Positions 37,805-47,356 are shown, counted from the stretch's first letter. The stretch: DNA of 64,000 nt from Ralstonia sp. 25mfcol4.1 (GCF_900104095.1 NZ_FNJO01000002.1:434001-498000), one strand, 5' to 3'. Made by a program: numbers and translations. Notes: generated by a model not told the origin, from the sequence alone.

Positions 37805-39679
37805 CTAGTTTGGCATGCCCTTGTTGTCCTGCCGGTCTTCCTTGAACTGCAGCTGGAGCTGGTGCAGGCGGGCATCGACCTCAGACAGCGTATAGAAATC
37901 GCCGTCTCCGGCCTTGCGCGCTATCTGCAGTTGTTCGATGGCTGCCTGGTACGAGCCGTCCATCGCATATTTCTCGGCCAGTGCCTGATGCTGCTGCAGC
38001 CGCTTGCCCTGCGCGGCATAGGCACGCGCCAGCAATTCCCACCATTCCGACCGGCCCGTTTCCTCGCGCGTGCGCGAGCGCAGGAAGGTCACGGCGTCAT
38101 CCAGCCGGTTGGTGGCCAGCAGCGTGTCGGCATAGGTCAGCGCGGCCGCGTGCGAGAGCGGGAAGGCCTTCAGCGTAGCGGACGCCTGCGTGAGCGCGTC
38201 CTGATGGCGGCCCGCGCTGCGCGCCAGTTCCACCGCCATCACATCCAGCATCGGCGTACCCGACGTGGCGCCCGGAATCGTGCCGTAAAGGCGACGTGCC
38301 TCGGCCAGGGCCTTGTCGGCATCCACGAAGCGGCCGAGCTGCTGGTTGGCGAACGCGATGCCGTAGTACACCGCCGGCAGCCGGACAGGCGGGGCCTTGG
38401 ACACCTGCGCCTGGAACGAGGCCAGCAGGTTGCGCAGGTCGTTCGGCGTGGGCGACTGCAACACCGCCGCACGCACGCGGGCGAATTCATAGTCGGGCGT
38501 ATTGCCAACCTTGTGCGCGGCCACGTGCCGCACGCGATCCTGCATGTCGGCGATACGCTCGGAAGTCAGCGGGTGGGTGCGCACGTAGGCGGGCACGGAA
38601 TTGTCCGAGATCCCCATCACGCGCTGCAGGCGCTGGAAGAAATCGGGCATGCCCTGCGGGTCGAAGCCCGCGGCGGTCATGATCTGGAAGCCGACGCGAT
38701 CGGCCTCGCGCTCGGCGCCCCGCGAAAACGACAGCTGGTTGGCGATGGCCGCGCCCTGCCCGCCCATGGCCAGGGCCGCCGCCGCGTCGCCGCTCTTGGT
38801 GGCGGCCAGGCCGGCCAGCACCATCGACGCCAGCGCAATCCACATCGACTGGTCCTGGCTGGTGATGCCGCGTGCGATATGCCGCTGCATGACGTGGCCG
38901 ATTTCATGGCCAAGCACCGACGCCAGTTCGGATTCCGTATCGGACTGCACCAGCAGCCCCGTGTGCACGCCGATATAGCCGCCCGGCATGGCGAACGCGT
39001 TGATCGACCGGTCACGCACGCCGAACAGTTCGAACCCGGTGGCAAAGGTGCCCGCGCCGTTGGATCCGGCGATGTTCATGCGCCGCGCGGCCTGCACCAG
39101 ACGATAGCCGAGCGCGTTCAGGTAATCGTTCAGCAGGGCATCCGACACATAGTCCGGATCACGCCGGATGCTGCGCATGATGCGGTCGCCCAGCCGCTTT
39201 TCCATGTCCGGCGACAGCGACGCCGTGGACGGATCGCCCAGGTCCGGCAACTGGATGCCGGCGCTTTCCACCACCGTGTTGCCGCTGCGCAGGCCGAATT
39301 CCGACTTCTGGCCGGCGCGAACGCTGCGGTTGAGGTTGTCATAGACCTGGTCGCTGACCGCGCCGTTCAGGGTGGGCACTGGCGCCGGCACCGATGGGGA
39401 CAGCGTGGCCGTGGTGGGGGATGCGGATACCCCCGGTGTTGCCGTGGCCAGCTTCGCGTTGGCGGCCGCCGCGGCACTGGTTCGCCCCGGCTGCGCCGTC
39501 GTCGTGGAAGGGGGCGTCGGCGACGTGCCCTGCGGCCATGCCGGGGCGGCCATGGTCAGCACGAGCGCAGCCGCGACGGCGCGCGTCAGATGTGACGCAC
39601 GGACGGCAGGCACGGTGGGCGCCGGGGCGCGGACACTCGACCGGGCGGGCAGGCGGCGAGTCCATGATGTCTTGGGCAT
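37805..39679 (-). CDS. bepA: Periplasmic M48 metalloprotease with TPR-like C-terminus (BepA/YfgC type)
   Basis: A secreted zinc protease; BepA assists assembly and quality control of outer-membrane proteins. 624 residues from [10 protein letters not shown], with an N-terminal hydrophobic signal ([17 protein letters not shown]) after a basic stretch, a Thr/Pro/Ala-rich linker, the HExxH zinc motif in [13 protein letters not shown], and a C-terminal helical TPR-like region (about 380-610). The upstream open frame to 39715 is not supported. Confidence 0.85.
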   Translation of the reverse strand: MPKTSWTRRLPARSSVRAPAPTVPAVRASHLTRAVAAALVLTMAAPAWPQGTSPTPPSTTTAQPGRTSAAAAANAKLATATPGVSASPTTATLSPSVPAPVPTLNGAVSDQVYDNLNRSVRAGQKSEFGLRSGNTVVESAGIQLPDLGDPSTASLSPDMEKRLGDRIMRSIRRDPDYVSDALLNDYLNALGYRLVQAARRMNIAGSNGAGTFATGFELFGVRDRSINAFAMPGGYIGVHTGLLVQSDTESELASVLGHEIGHVMQRHIARGITSQDQSMWIALASMVLAGLAATKSGDAAAALAMGGQGAAIANQLSFSRGAEREADRVGFQIMTAAGFDPQGMPDFFQRLQRVMGISDNSVPAYVRTHPLTSERIADMQDRVRHVAAHKVGNTPDYEFARVRAAVLQSPTPNDLRNLLASFQAQVSKAPPVRLPAVYYGIAFANQQLGRFVDADKALAEARRLYGTIPGATSGTPMLDVMAVELARSAGRHQDALTQASATLKAFPLSHAAALTYADTLLATNRLDDAVTFLRSRTREETGRSEWWELLARAYAAQGKRLQQHQALAEKYAMDGSYQAAIEQLQIARKAGDGDFYTLSEVDARLHQLQLQFKEDRQDNKGMPN

Positions 39680-39817
39680 GTTGCTATGATAGCGGCCTCT
39701 GGAGGCCGTTCCCATCGGGCTCGCCCCAGCGCGGGCCCCCGTTGTTTTGCACCACGTTCCGGCCCCATGCGATCACGCTGCCCGCCGACCTTTGCCCCTT
39801 ATCTCCCTTTGCCGCCC

Positions 39818-40303
39818 ATGAGTCAGCTCACCCACTTCGACACCGCCGGCCAGGCCCACATGGTCGACGTTGGCAACAAGACCAGCACCCATCGCGTGGC
39901 CGTGGCCACCGGCACGATCACGATGCTGCCCGAAACGTTCGCGCTGGTCCGCGACGGCACCGCCAAAAAGGGCGACGTGCTAGGCATTGCCCGCGTGGCG
40001 GCCATCATGGCCACCAAGCGTACGGCCGACCTGATCCCGCTGTGCCACCCCATCGGCCTGACCCGCGTGGCCGTCGACTTCGCGCTCGACGAACCGAGCT
40101 CCACCATCGCGTGCGTGGTGCGCACCGAAACCCACGGCCAGACCGGCGTGGAAATGGAAGCCCTGACCGGCGTACAGGTGGCCCTGCTGACCATCTACGA
40201 CATGTGCAAGGCGGTGGATCGGGGCATGGTGATGGGCAACGTGAAGCTGCTGGAAAAGCATGGGGGGAAGTCGGGGGATTGGGTGGCGGGCGGCACTAAG
40301 TGA
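39818..40303 (+). CDS. moaC: Cyclic pyranopterin monophosphate synthase, MoaC
   Basis: Second enzyme of molybdenum cofactor synthesis, cyclising the GTP-derived intermediate to cPMP. 161 residues: [46 protein letters not shown], and [32 protein letters not shown]. The 3' end is the integration site of the adjacent island; here it ends WVAGGTK, while a second copy of the same region at 50738-50860 ends WVAP. The gene is intact because the island supplies a replacement 3' end. Confidence 0.94.
   Translation: MSQLTHFDTAGQAHMVDVGNKTSTHRVAVATGTITMLPETFALVRDGTAKKGDVLGIARVAAIMATKRTADLIPLCHPIGLTRVAVDFALDEPSSTIACVVRTETHGQTGVEMEALTGVQVALLTIYDMCKAVDRGMVMGNVKLLEKHGGKSGDWVAGGTK
40265..40288 (+). other. 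attL core candidate in moaC
   Basis: A 24-bp sequence (starting GGGAAGTCGGGGG, ending TGGGTGGCG) identical to 50831-50854 and followed by unrelated sequence on each side of the junction. Upstream, near-identity continues for about 100 bp with a few transitions. Confidence 0.75.
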
Positions 40304-40408
40304 TTGTTTTGTAAGCCTTGGCCCGACACCACCATCGGCTACCGCAGTTGCGCAAAGCATCGCTGGCTTGACCTGCGACGTCGCTACGGAGTGACGAAAC
40401 ATCGATCT

Positions 40409-40426
40409 TGTCCAAATTCTGTCCAA
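40409..40426. repeat. TGTCCAA direct repeats, left end (putative integrase arm sites)
   Basis: TGTCCAA at 40409-40415 and 40420-40426, 11 bp apart, immediately upstream of the integrase gene. The same element occurs three times, also 11 bp apart, at the right end (50643-50671). Confidence 0.6.
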
Positions 40427-40439
40427 GTGAGGATGGGAG

Positions 40440-41423
40440 ATGGCATCGATTAGACATCGAGGAAGCAAGTGGCAGGCGCGGGTAACACGGGTCGGGTTCC
40501 CGTCCGAAGTTAAGTCCTTCGACACACGGCAGGACGCGGAACGATGGGCAAGGTCTATCGAATCGGAGATGGACAGGGGTAGCTACGTCAGCCGAAGCGA
40601 GGCCGAAGCGACCACCCTTGGGGATGTTCTCGAACGGTACATAGTCGATGTGTGCCCATCGATGCGGGGTGGCACTGAAGACACTATCAGGCTACGCGCG
40701 ATGTGTCGGACGAGACTTGCGAAATTGAGCATGGCCGCGCTGACCCCGATGGCAATCGCTGCGTACCGCGATGAGCGACTGCAGCATGTAAGAGCGGGGA
40801 CGGTAATCCGCGAACTGGCTTATCTGTCGGCGATCATCAACCACGCCCGGCGCGAATGGGGTATCAATGTCCCAAACCCCGTAGCATCGGTTCGCAAGCC
40901 ACCAACTCCGCAGGGACGAAACAGGGTGCTGTTGGCGGAAGAGGAGTGCCGATTGTTGACTGCATTGGTCGCAACCGGTCGCCGGAATCCTTGGCTTCGA
41001 CCCATGGCTATCTTGAGCCTGGAAACGGCTCTGCGGCGCGGTGAGTTACTTGCCCTTCGCTGGTCGAACATCAACCTTGAAGATCAGACCGCGTTCTTGC
41101 CGACGACCAAGAATGGAGCAGCACGGGCCGTGCCCTTATCCCGGAAGGCAGTGAGCCTACTGCGCGATCTGCCGCGTTGCATCGATGGGAGCGTATTCCC
41201 GATCAATGCACCTGCCCATCACAAAGCATTCAAACGAGCGTGCGATCGGGCCGGACTGGTCGACCTGCACTGGCACGACCTCCGTCACACGGCCATTACC
41301 CGACTGGCGACCAAGCTGCCGAATTTAATTGAATTGGCGGCAGTATCGGGACACCGCAGCTTGACCATGCTGAAGCGGTACTACCATCCGTCTGCGGCCG
41401 ACCTAGCGAAGAAGATCGGTTAA
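40440..41423 (+). CDS. Tyrosine recombinase / phage-type integrase
   Basis: 327 residues. Core catalytic set present: Arg in ETALRRGELLALRW, Lys in PTTKNGAARAVPL, HDLRHTA (His-x-x-Arg), SGHRS and the nucleophile Tyr in MLKRYYHPS. The N-terminal SAM-like arm domain (about 60-150) includes MRCRTRLAKLSM-type helices. GGATGGGAG lies right before the ATG. Position beside moaC attL indicates it mediates excision and integration of this island. No excisionase was recognised. Confidence 0.9.
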   Translation: MASIRHRGSKWQARVTRVGFPSEVKSFDTRQDAERWARSIESEMDRGSYVSRSEAEATTLGDVLERYIVDVCPSMRGGTEDTIRLRAMCRTRLAKLSMAALTPMAIAAYRDERLQHVRAGTVIRELAYLSAIINHARREWGINVPNPVASVRKPPTPQGRNRVLLAEEECRLLTALVATGRRNPWLRPMAILSLETALRRGELLALRWSNINLEDQTAFLPTTKNGAARAVPLSRKAVSLLRDLPRCIDGSVFPINAPAHHKAFKRACDRAGLVDLHWHDLRHTAITRLATKLPNLIELAAVSGHRSLTMLKRYYHPSAADLAKKIG

Positions 41424-41545
41424 TTGAGCCTCGTGAAATGCCGTACACGACGACCAAGCTTAAGCCATGAGCGGCCAAGACCAATAGATCACGAAGTGGC
41501 CAACATCGAGGCTGTCGCGGGGGTTGTCCGTCTCGACCGGCCTCG

Positions 41546-42361
41546 TCACTTCACCAAGTCAAATATGTATCGACGCAGCTTCTCTGCGAATTGCCTAACA
41601 TCGAGTGCCACAGGCATGAACATCCCTGGATGAGCAGCACTATTTCGAATACTGAGCAGGCGATCTTGCTCTTCGAATGCTTGAAGATCGTACAACCACA
41701 GTTCCATGCCAACTGCAAGAATATCCGCGTCCCTGCTACGTTGAAGTTCTGCGACGCTGTTTACAGTTAAGCCTTTCGTAATGCGATTGTAGGGTGCCCC
41801 CTTCTTCGCGGACGCCGCTGCGGCTGCAGCGTTAAATGCAGCGAACCCAACTAGCTGAATTTGATTGTGCAATCTGGCGACCCCAGCTGCCCATAGCATA
41901 ATTATTGCAGCTCGGTGTGCATGAACGGATGAACAACGGGCAGCCTCTTGAACATACGCCATCTCTTCCTGCGATACTGAAGTTGCGAACAGCTCCTGAA
42001 GCTGTCTGGCTGCGGCTTGAGATGGACTTCCTTCGAATCTCATCAAAGGCACTACAACGTCGTCAAGAAGATTCCCAACAAATGGCTTTAGCCGAGCTCG
42101 GAAAGTCGAGACCCGTGTACGTTGCTTTGTAAGCGACAGCACCTCAGCCATGGCTTTGTCATAAGGGTCAAGCGACGGCAGATACCCGTCTGCTGTGTTT
42201 CTCAACTCCGACGCAACTCTTAACCAATCCTTTGCGAGGCTGGCTAGGCCAGTCAAAATCTCCGATCGATTGACTTCTGTCGTGCCTAGCTTTGACAGGA
42301 CCAAATCCATCTTTTTGACCTTGTCGTGGAAATCCTCCAGATCTTCGCTAGTTGGGCTCAT
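41546..42361 (-). CDS. Hypothetical protein, largely helical, island-borne
   Basis: 271 residues. Mostly helical by composition, with LLSIRNSAAHPGMFMPVALDVRQFAEKLRRYI near the C-terminus, a His-containing segment like that of abortive-infection-type RiboL-PSP-HEPN proteins (RNSxxH-like), though this is weak. It overlaps the upstream gene by 4 bp (ATGA), so the two are translationally coupled. I do not recognise the family. Confidence 0.65.
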   Translation of the reverse strand: MSPTSEDLEDFHDKVKKMDLVLSKLGTTEVNRSEILTGLASLAKDWLRVASELRNTADGYLPSLDPYDKAMAEVLSLTKQRTRVSTFRARLKPFVGNLLDDVVVPLMRFEGSPSQAAARQLQELFATSVSQEEMAYVQEAARCSSVHAHRAAIIMLWAAGVARLHNQIQLVGFAAFNAAAAAASAKKGAPYNRITKGLTVNSVAELQRSRDADILAVGMELWLYDLQAFEEQDRLLSIRNSAAHPGMFMPVALDVRQFAEKLRRYIFDLVK

Positions 42362-42981
42362 GCCTGCGCCTCGCCCGAGCCAGCCAATTTAGCAAGCAGT
42401 CCTTCGGCTGCGGAGACGCCCGCTGGGGCTAAGGCAATACCGTCTGCTGCTCCAGCCACCTTAAACATCGGTCCACCCAAATGCCGTCCCACGTTGGCCT
42501 TGTCCCAGCAACCATGATCCAAGCAGACAGCTCGGAACTCCTTCCAGTCCGCAATCCAGGTGCTCATAGTCAAATAAGACTTTGCACAGAGAAGCAATGC
42601 AACGTTTCGAGCTTTGTCGGCCTTATTTGAGCCGGGAACGTCGAGCGCGTGATAGTTGTACGGGTCTAGTTGGAAGTCAAAAAGCGCCGCGAGTCTTTCG
42701 GACGGAACCTTCAGCCGGGTCGCGGTTGCCATAAAACGTGTCCGCAACTGTTCTGGGATGACATCGCCGCCATTCGCTTCGACAGCAGTTCGCACGGGAG
42801 AAGCACCTCCCACAGCGGTTGATGTAGCAACCCCCAAAGCATCGCCGGGAGGCGTACTCAGCGAAGCGAGATAGGCACTGAGCAGCATCTCAAAGCATCT
42901 TTCCTGCAGTTTCTCCGGACATTTCGCGACCAAAGCCAGAATTTTCTCCAACTGGACTTCTGCATCCGCAAACATATTCAC
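42358..42981 (-). CDS. Hypothetical protein, island-borne
   Basis: 207 residues, with AGGAG about 4-8 bases before the ATG. Sequence: acidic helical N-terminus, an Ala/Gly/Ser-rich middle, then a segment LLLCAKSYLTMSTWIADWKEFRAVCLDHGCWDKANVGRHL. No known domain recognised. First gene of a coupled pair; the second starts inside its stop codon. Function unknown. Confidence 0.65.
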   Translation of the reverse strand: MNMFADAEVQLEKILALVAKCPEKLQERCFEMLLSAYLASLSTPPGDALGVATSTAVGGASPVRTAVEANGGDVIPEQLRTRFMATATRLKVPSERLAALFDFQLDPYNYHALDVPGSNKADKARNVALLLCAKSYLTMSTWIADWKEFRAVCLDHGCWDKANVGRHLGGPMFKVAGAADGIALAPAGVSAAEGLLAKLAGSGEAQA

Positions 42982-43347
42982 TCCTAACGGTAATCGTTCG
43001 AAAGTAAAACCGTACTCCCCGCAATACGTTACTACCCGCCCTGCTGTCCAAGATAATATCAGAGCCCCACATCGGAGTCGGCGTGATGTGGAGAAAAATC
43101 CAACGGAGGCAGTCGAAATCGCAAAGCCCGACCTTGTGCTCTGTTACTTTGACGCGATACTGCAGAATGTATCTCTGAGATGATCGCTGGGCGCGTTGAG
43201 GGCACCTACGGCGCTTCTAAATCACTGAGAAATGGGAATGAAACATTGCAGAAAACAGGCATTGGAGGGTGCCGCCGATCCGGCTGCCGCATACGACCGG
43301 GCTGACTATGCTACAGACCGTGAGACCGATGCGTCCGCCACCGGTAT
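42982..43347. other. Intergenic region between two minus-strand island units
   Basis: 366 bp. It holds the ribosome binding site and presumably the promoter of the 42981 gene. No other gene or repeat was recognised. Confidence 0.4.
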
Positions 43348-44031
43348 CTAATCCCGATTACCCCGTCCATTGTTACACTGGCGGCAGAGGGTACGTAAGT
43401 TCGAGAGTTCTGAGCCCCCGCCTTTACTTACATGGACTTTATGATCAACCTCTAGCACCGTCTCAGCATCTTCGACCGGCGATGCTCCGCAAAGTGTGCA
43501 CCGATATCCGTCTCGCTTGAGGACATCATAGCGAACCCGCTGACCGATTGCGGTGCGGCGGCATTGCGTCGGCTTCGCCTCGGCTAAAAGCACCTCCTTA
43601 GTTATGATTTTTCTTTTGTACTCTGAAAAAAGGCGCTGAAATATTATATAAGGACCGAAACGTCGACGAATTACATCATAATGTATTCCCTTTCCCGTTT
43701 CTTCTTTGAACCGAGCAAAATCCCCCAAAGCTGGTTTGTGACCGCGCCAGCGCCAAAGCTCCTCAAAGAAAACCAGTAACTCGTCATCTGTGTAGCGGAC
43801 TTTTTTCCCGCCACAATCAATACCAAACGCAGAACAAGCGTTCGCGAATGACCCGAACATTCTATTGATCACGTCCAGCGAAATGGACTTGTCTTTCCAG
43901 GCCTTGTAAGCGCCTGATGTTCGGTCCTTCACGTCAAAGGCGAGTGCGAACCGGCGTAACGAGCGCTCCACATCCCTCTTGGAACTTTGGTGCCGCACCC
44001 TGTCCATTGAAAACAGCTCGATATCGTCCAT
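43348..44031 (-). CDS. HNH endonuclease with HNH-associated N-terminal repeats
   Basis: 227 residues. The C-terminal HNH domain is clear: RYDVLKRDGYRCTLCGAS...VLEVDHKVHVSKGGGSELSNLRTLCRQCNNGRGNRD, with a zinc CxxC/CxxC pair. The N-terminal ~150 residues hold two copies of the repeat often found with HNH nucleases (YKAWKDKSISLDVINRMFGSFANACSAFG and FKEETGKGIHYDVIRRRFGPYIIFQRLF). Likely a DNA-cutting enzyme; could be a homing-type or defence nuclease. Confidence 0.85.
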   Translation of the reverse strand: MDDIELFSMDRVRHQSSKRDVERSLRRFALAFDVKDRTSGAYKAWKDKSISLDVINRMFGSFANACSAFGIDCGGKKVRYTDDELLVFFEELWRWRGHKPALGDFARFKEETGKGIHYDVIRRRFGPYIIFQRLFSEYKRKIITKEVLLAEAKPTQCRRTAIGQRVRYDVLKRDGYRCTLCGASPVEDAETVLEVDHKVHVSKGGGSELSNLRTLCRQCNNGRGNRD

Positions 44032-44095
44032 CTTCCATAACCATCATTACGCCACAGTTCTCACACAATGAAATCATGAAAAACTAACTAATCCA

Positions 44096-44722
44096 TCATA
44101 CCGTTGGATTATGATATAAGGCCACGCCCATATGCCGAACGGTATACGAAAGTCCGCTTGTATCATGGATATGCTCACTCACAAATGCCAGAGGGCTCCT
44201 CGGACAATCCTCTACGTCGATCTCTTCAAACTGCACCAAACTCACGAGATGCCGCCGCCAATTTGTCATGATTCTGGCCGCAAACTTTCCCTGGCAGTAG
44301 ACCAACATCCCTCCGTGACGATGATTGTGCCCTCCATTCGAGTACCGTAAGCATAATTGCTCGAAGCCCTCCGCCAACCATTCAGGCCCTTTATCTCGCT
44401 TGGCCTCACAAAGCCATAAGAAAGAGGGGTCGCGGCCTCGCACGACGATATCAACATGCCCCCCAATTTTGGTGTCGTGCGCCACGGAGTAGCCTCGTTC
44501 GTCGAGTAAATCCACGATGTACATCGTAATGGGATCTTCCGTCGAATCGTGATAGAGCTGTTTTCTTTCTTGCAGCTTTCCAATAACGCGATCTAGGTCT
44601 CGATATAGGACATCGATAAAATCATCGTATGTTTCAACAAGCTCCCTCTTAATGAACAATTCGGTACGTGAATCGACAGCGGCAAGCGCGGCAAGCTTAG
44701 CAAGCGAGTCCTCTCCTAACAC
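44096..44722 (-). CDS. PD-(D/E)XK-type nuclease-like protein, third gene of an island operon
   Basis: 208 residues from a GTG start with GAGGAGG upstream. The segment KIGGHVDIVVRGRDPSFLWLCEAKRDK fits the restriction-endonuclease fold: G..D..(14)..CEAK, where Asp and Glu-x-Lys are the catalytic residues. N-terminal helical arm precedes it. The GTG lies directly after the stop of the preceding gene. Likely a DNase; the partner genes are unknown. Confidence 0.7.
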   Translation of the reverse strand: MLGEDSLAKLAALAAVDSRTELFIKRELVETYDDFIDVLYRDLDRVIGKLQERKQLYHDSTEDPITMYIVDLLDERGYSVAHDTKIGGHVDIVVRGRDPSFLWLCEAKRDKGPEWLAEGFEQLCLRYSNGGHNHRHGGMLVYCQGKFAARIMTNWRRHLVSLVQFEEIDVEDCPRSPLAFVSEHIHDTSGLSYTVRHMGVALYHNPTV

Positions 44723-45142
44723 TCAACCTCCTCGCTTCTGAAGGCTATTGCGGGCGTGCTCCGTCGGAGTAAAATACACAAGCACGGAGGCCTGATAATC
44801 TTGTACCAACTCGCCACTAACCGGATGCTCAAGGGCATTGAGCTTCGCCGCGGTAGATACCACCGACCTGGAGATTGGATGGTATTCACCATCTTCATCA
44901 AGAAACTCATACCGCATCTCTAAGAGATTAGCTTTAGCTCCAGTCAAATATTGCACGGCCGCCAACAGATCCGAATCCGTCCTTGGAGAAACAAGTCGCT
45001 TGAAAATAGAATACGTAAGGTGAAGTTGGCGATCAAATTCACCGCCCTCAAGATAAATAACTATCGCCGCACAAATGCGTGCAACCTCAGGCTGAGAAAT
45101 GCCCAGGCTTTTAATATCACGCATTATTTGGGCTGAGCTCAT
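44723..45142 (-). CDS. Small hypothetical protein, second gene of an island operon
   Basis: 139 residues beginning MSSAQIMRDIKSLGISQPEV. Helical N-terminus with ICAAIVIYLEGGEFDRQLHLTYSIFKRLV, then a mixed region. No motif recognised. Its ATG overlaps the upstream stop (ATGA) and its stop abuts the nuclease GTG, so it is sandwiched in a coupled operon. It could be a specificity, adaptor or immunity subunit; no evidence separates these. Confidence 0.68.
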   Translation of the reverse strand: MSSAQIMRDIKSLGISQPEVARICAAIVIYLEGGEFDRQLHLTYSIFKRLVSPRTDSDLLAAVQYLTGAKANLLEMRYEFLDEDGEYHPISRSVVSTAAKLNALEHPVSGELVQDYQASVLVYFTPTEHARNSLQKRGG

Positions 45143-46326
45143 TGAGGCTCACTTGCAAGAGCATTTGAGAGTGTGTGCAACACTGGTGCCGTTGCAGTCG
45201 CCGGCCGCAAGCAATTCAAGAGCGTACCCAACACAAGATCGTAATCCTGCTGACTCGTGCAATCAATCACTCTCGCCAAGTCCATGAACGGCTCCACGGC
45301 GCTCAACATGCTTGAATGACCCTCCAAGATTAGAACAGGAGCACTGCCCTTGGATGGAGAGTTAAATACGGCACTAATACTCCACAATTGAAGATGATCA
45401 ATCGCCGCCTCGCCATTCTTATGGTACTTGTCCACGCGAACGTCACTGGTTCGATGACGACCACGGTTGGAGTTAATATAGCCCCCTTCATTAACGTGAC
45501 CAATTCTTTGGACTACCCAGTCTTTTCCTGAGTAAAGTACATGTAATGCATCTACAAGATTGAGCGCATTACCCAACAAATTGTCAACGCCGAGTAACTC
45601 ACTCGCCCGAGCATTGAAACGTGCACGGAGCGTCTCGCGATATTTGAACACGTCTTTTTCAGACATGCTTTTCGCCTGATCAATTCGCATTTCTACCAAC
45701 CCCCTCTCGGGACTCACCGAAATGCTATCGAAAACAGGAAAAATCCGTTTCTTCTTTGCCACTAGCTCAGTAAATCCTGCCCCTTTAAGGGATTCAGGGA
45801 TACTCTCTTGGGGCAGCACTTCCTCTTCCGTGATGGACCTTTTAGATGCATAGATAAGCGTGTGACGCCCATCAGATCGATCCACTGCGGTCGGCACCCC
45901 AAGAGGGAGGGGTTCATTCAGCAAAGTGCTTGGCAGAGGCAAAGGATACGAGGCGCGATAGGGACTATCCTGCGCCACAAATGCATCGAGTTCATTGGCC
46001 AAAGCCTGAGCCAGACTGCGCTCCACTGCCCACAGCATGACCGCCTTGTGGGTGTAGAGCACGTTATCGACGTAAGACTTGAGCAGCGCATCATAGGTAG
46101 CCTCGGAGTGCTTCGGGTCTGCAAGGCGAGCTTCAAGCTTAGCGCGTGTCCGATTCCACCCCTGCCCAATTACGTCCAATTCATGTTGACGAAATGCATT
46201 GGCGAACACCGAAAAGGTGTCTCTCACGCCGATAGCATCAAGAACTTCCTTACCTTTCATTCTTCTCATTTTCCAAGGAACGGTACGCGGCGCTGGCATT
46301 GTTGCATCCGCGTTTGTGGGTGTCAA
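45139..46326 (-). CDS. Hypothetical protein, first gene of an island operon
   Basis: 395 residues. A TTG at 46326 with GGAGG six bases upstream is the supported start; an ATG at 46299 is the alternative. N-terminal half helical (RQHELDVIGQGWNRTRAKLEARL), C-terminal half contains FDSISVSPERGLVEMRID and LYSGKDWVVQRIGHVNEGGYINSNRGRHRTSDVRVDKYHKNGE, a segment rich in charged and His residues. I recognise no family. Confidence 0.68.
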   Translation of the reverse strand: MTPTNADATMPAPRTVPWKMRRMKGKEVLDAIGVRDTFSVFANAFRQHELDVIGQGWNRTRAKLEARLADPKHSEATYDALLKSYVDNVLYTHKAVMLWAVERSLAQALANELDAFVAQDSPYRASYPLPLPSTLLNEPLPLGVPTAVDRSDGRHTLIYASKRSITEEEVLPQESIPESLKGAGFTELVAKKKRIFPVFDSISVSPERGLVEMRIDQAKSMSEKDVFKYRETLRARFNARASELLGVDNLLGNALNLVDALHVLYSGKDWVVQRIGHVNEGGYINSNRGRHRTSDVRVDKYHKNGEAAIDHLQLWSISAVFNSPSKGSAPVLILEGHSSMLSAVEPFMDLARVIDCTSQQDYDLVLGTLLNCLRPATATAPVLHTLSNALASEPQ

Positions 46327-46460
46327 AGCTGACCTCCGGGGGGTATCCAGGCGATACCGCTGAGACTTTCGTCTGCTCAGCCATTTTTTGATGGTCCGCT
46401 GCTCAACGAGTGCTCGAACAACAACGAAGACAGCGAGAGGTTTAACACTTTTTTTGAATC

Positions 46461-46490
46461 ATGTACGCCCCGCTACGTAGGGGGGGGTAC
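46461..46490. repeat. Imperfect palindrome in the divergent intergenic region
   Basis: GTACGCCCCGCTACGTAG followed by GGGGGGGTAC forms an imperfect dyad, in the gap between the nuclease operon and the serine recombinase. It could be an operator for either. The remainder of 46327-46590 shows no gene. Confidence 0.4.
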
Positions 46491-46590
46491 TTTTCCAATC
46501 CGGTTGAAAAATTGCCAAGCCCCACGTCCCCTGGCGGTCTCAATCAATCGAAACCCGTGCAAGAGGGACAAAAGGTCTGGCTTGATACGG

Positions 46591-46696
46591 ATGTACGAAA
46601 CCGACCCCATTCGGACTGTACTCAAATGGCATGTACGAAAGTAACCCTAGACATCTTTCGTACAGCGCGTATGATACGTACATCCTTTTCGTACAT
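46591..46696. promoter_or_regulatory. Res-like repeats overlapping the serine recombinase promoter
   Basis: ATGTACGAAA at 46591-46600 and 46631-46640 and its inverse TTTCGTACA at 46656-46664 and 46687-46696. The pair 46631/46664 spans 34 bp, the size of a resolvase subsite. TAGACA (46648-46653), 16 bp, TATGAT (46670-46675) form a promoter inside the repeats, so the recombinase could repress itself. Confidence 0.6.
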
Positions 46697-46707
46697 CACT
46701 GTGCCCA

Positions 46708-47304
46708 ATGTCCAGAGTCTTCGCTTACTGCCGCGTCTCCACATCCGACCAGACCACCGACAACCAGGCCAGGGAGATCGAAGCGGCAGGTTTCGCCATA
46801 CAGGCTAAGCGCGTTGAGATTGAGGTAGTAAGCGGGTCCGTCGCAGCGTTTGAGCGCCCTTGCTTTTCTCGCTTGGTGGATCGGATGGAGAGCGGGGATG
46901 TGCTGGTAGTGACCAAGCTGGATCGACTGGGCCGCAATGCCATGGACGTGCGAAGCACGATTGATAGGCTGGCTGCTGATGGCATCAGGGTCCATTGTCT
47001 GGCTCTGGGGGGCGTGGACCTGACGAGTGCAGCGGGACGGATGACCATGCAAGTCCTTGCCGCCGTGGCTGAGTTTGAGCGGGACCTGCTCATCGAGCGC
47101 ACGACCGCAGGCATCAGTAGGGCGAAGGCCGAAGGCAAGGCCTTTGGAAGGCCGTCAGCGCTGTCGTTGGCGGATCAGGAAGCTGTGCGCTCACAGCTCA
47201 CCCAAGGCGTTTCTGTGGCCCAGCTTGCAAGGGACTTCGGCACCAGCCGTCAAACCATCATGCGTCTGCGAGACAGGGTCCAAGCAAGTTCTAAGAATGT
47301 CTGA
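46708..47304 (+). CDS. Serine recombinase, resolvase/invertase family
   Basis: 198 residues. Catalytic Ser in FAYCRVSTSDQTTDNQ; VTKLDRLGRNAMD, EFERDLLIERTTAGISRAKAEGKAFGRP typical of Tn3-family resolvases and DNA invertases; C-terminal HTH (VAQLARDFGTSRQTIMRLRDR). It acts by cutting and rejoining paired res sites. Inverted TTTCGTACA repeats lie just upstream. No transposase is present, so it may resolve or invert part of the island. Confidence 0.9.
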   Translation: MSRVFAYCRVSTSDQTTDNQAREIEAAGFAIQAKRVEIEVVSGSVAAFERPCFSRLVDRMESGDVLVVTKLDRLGRNAMDVRSTIDRLAADGIRVHCLALGGVDLTSAAGRMTMQVLAAVAEFERDLLIERTTAGISRAKAEGKAFGRPSALSLADQEAVRSQLTQGVSVAQLARDFGTSRQTIMRLRDRVQASSKNV

Positions 47305-47356
47305 GGTTGCTACTTGCCGAGCATCGTCTCTGACTGCTCTGCTCCCTCCATAAGCA

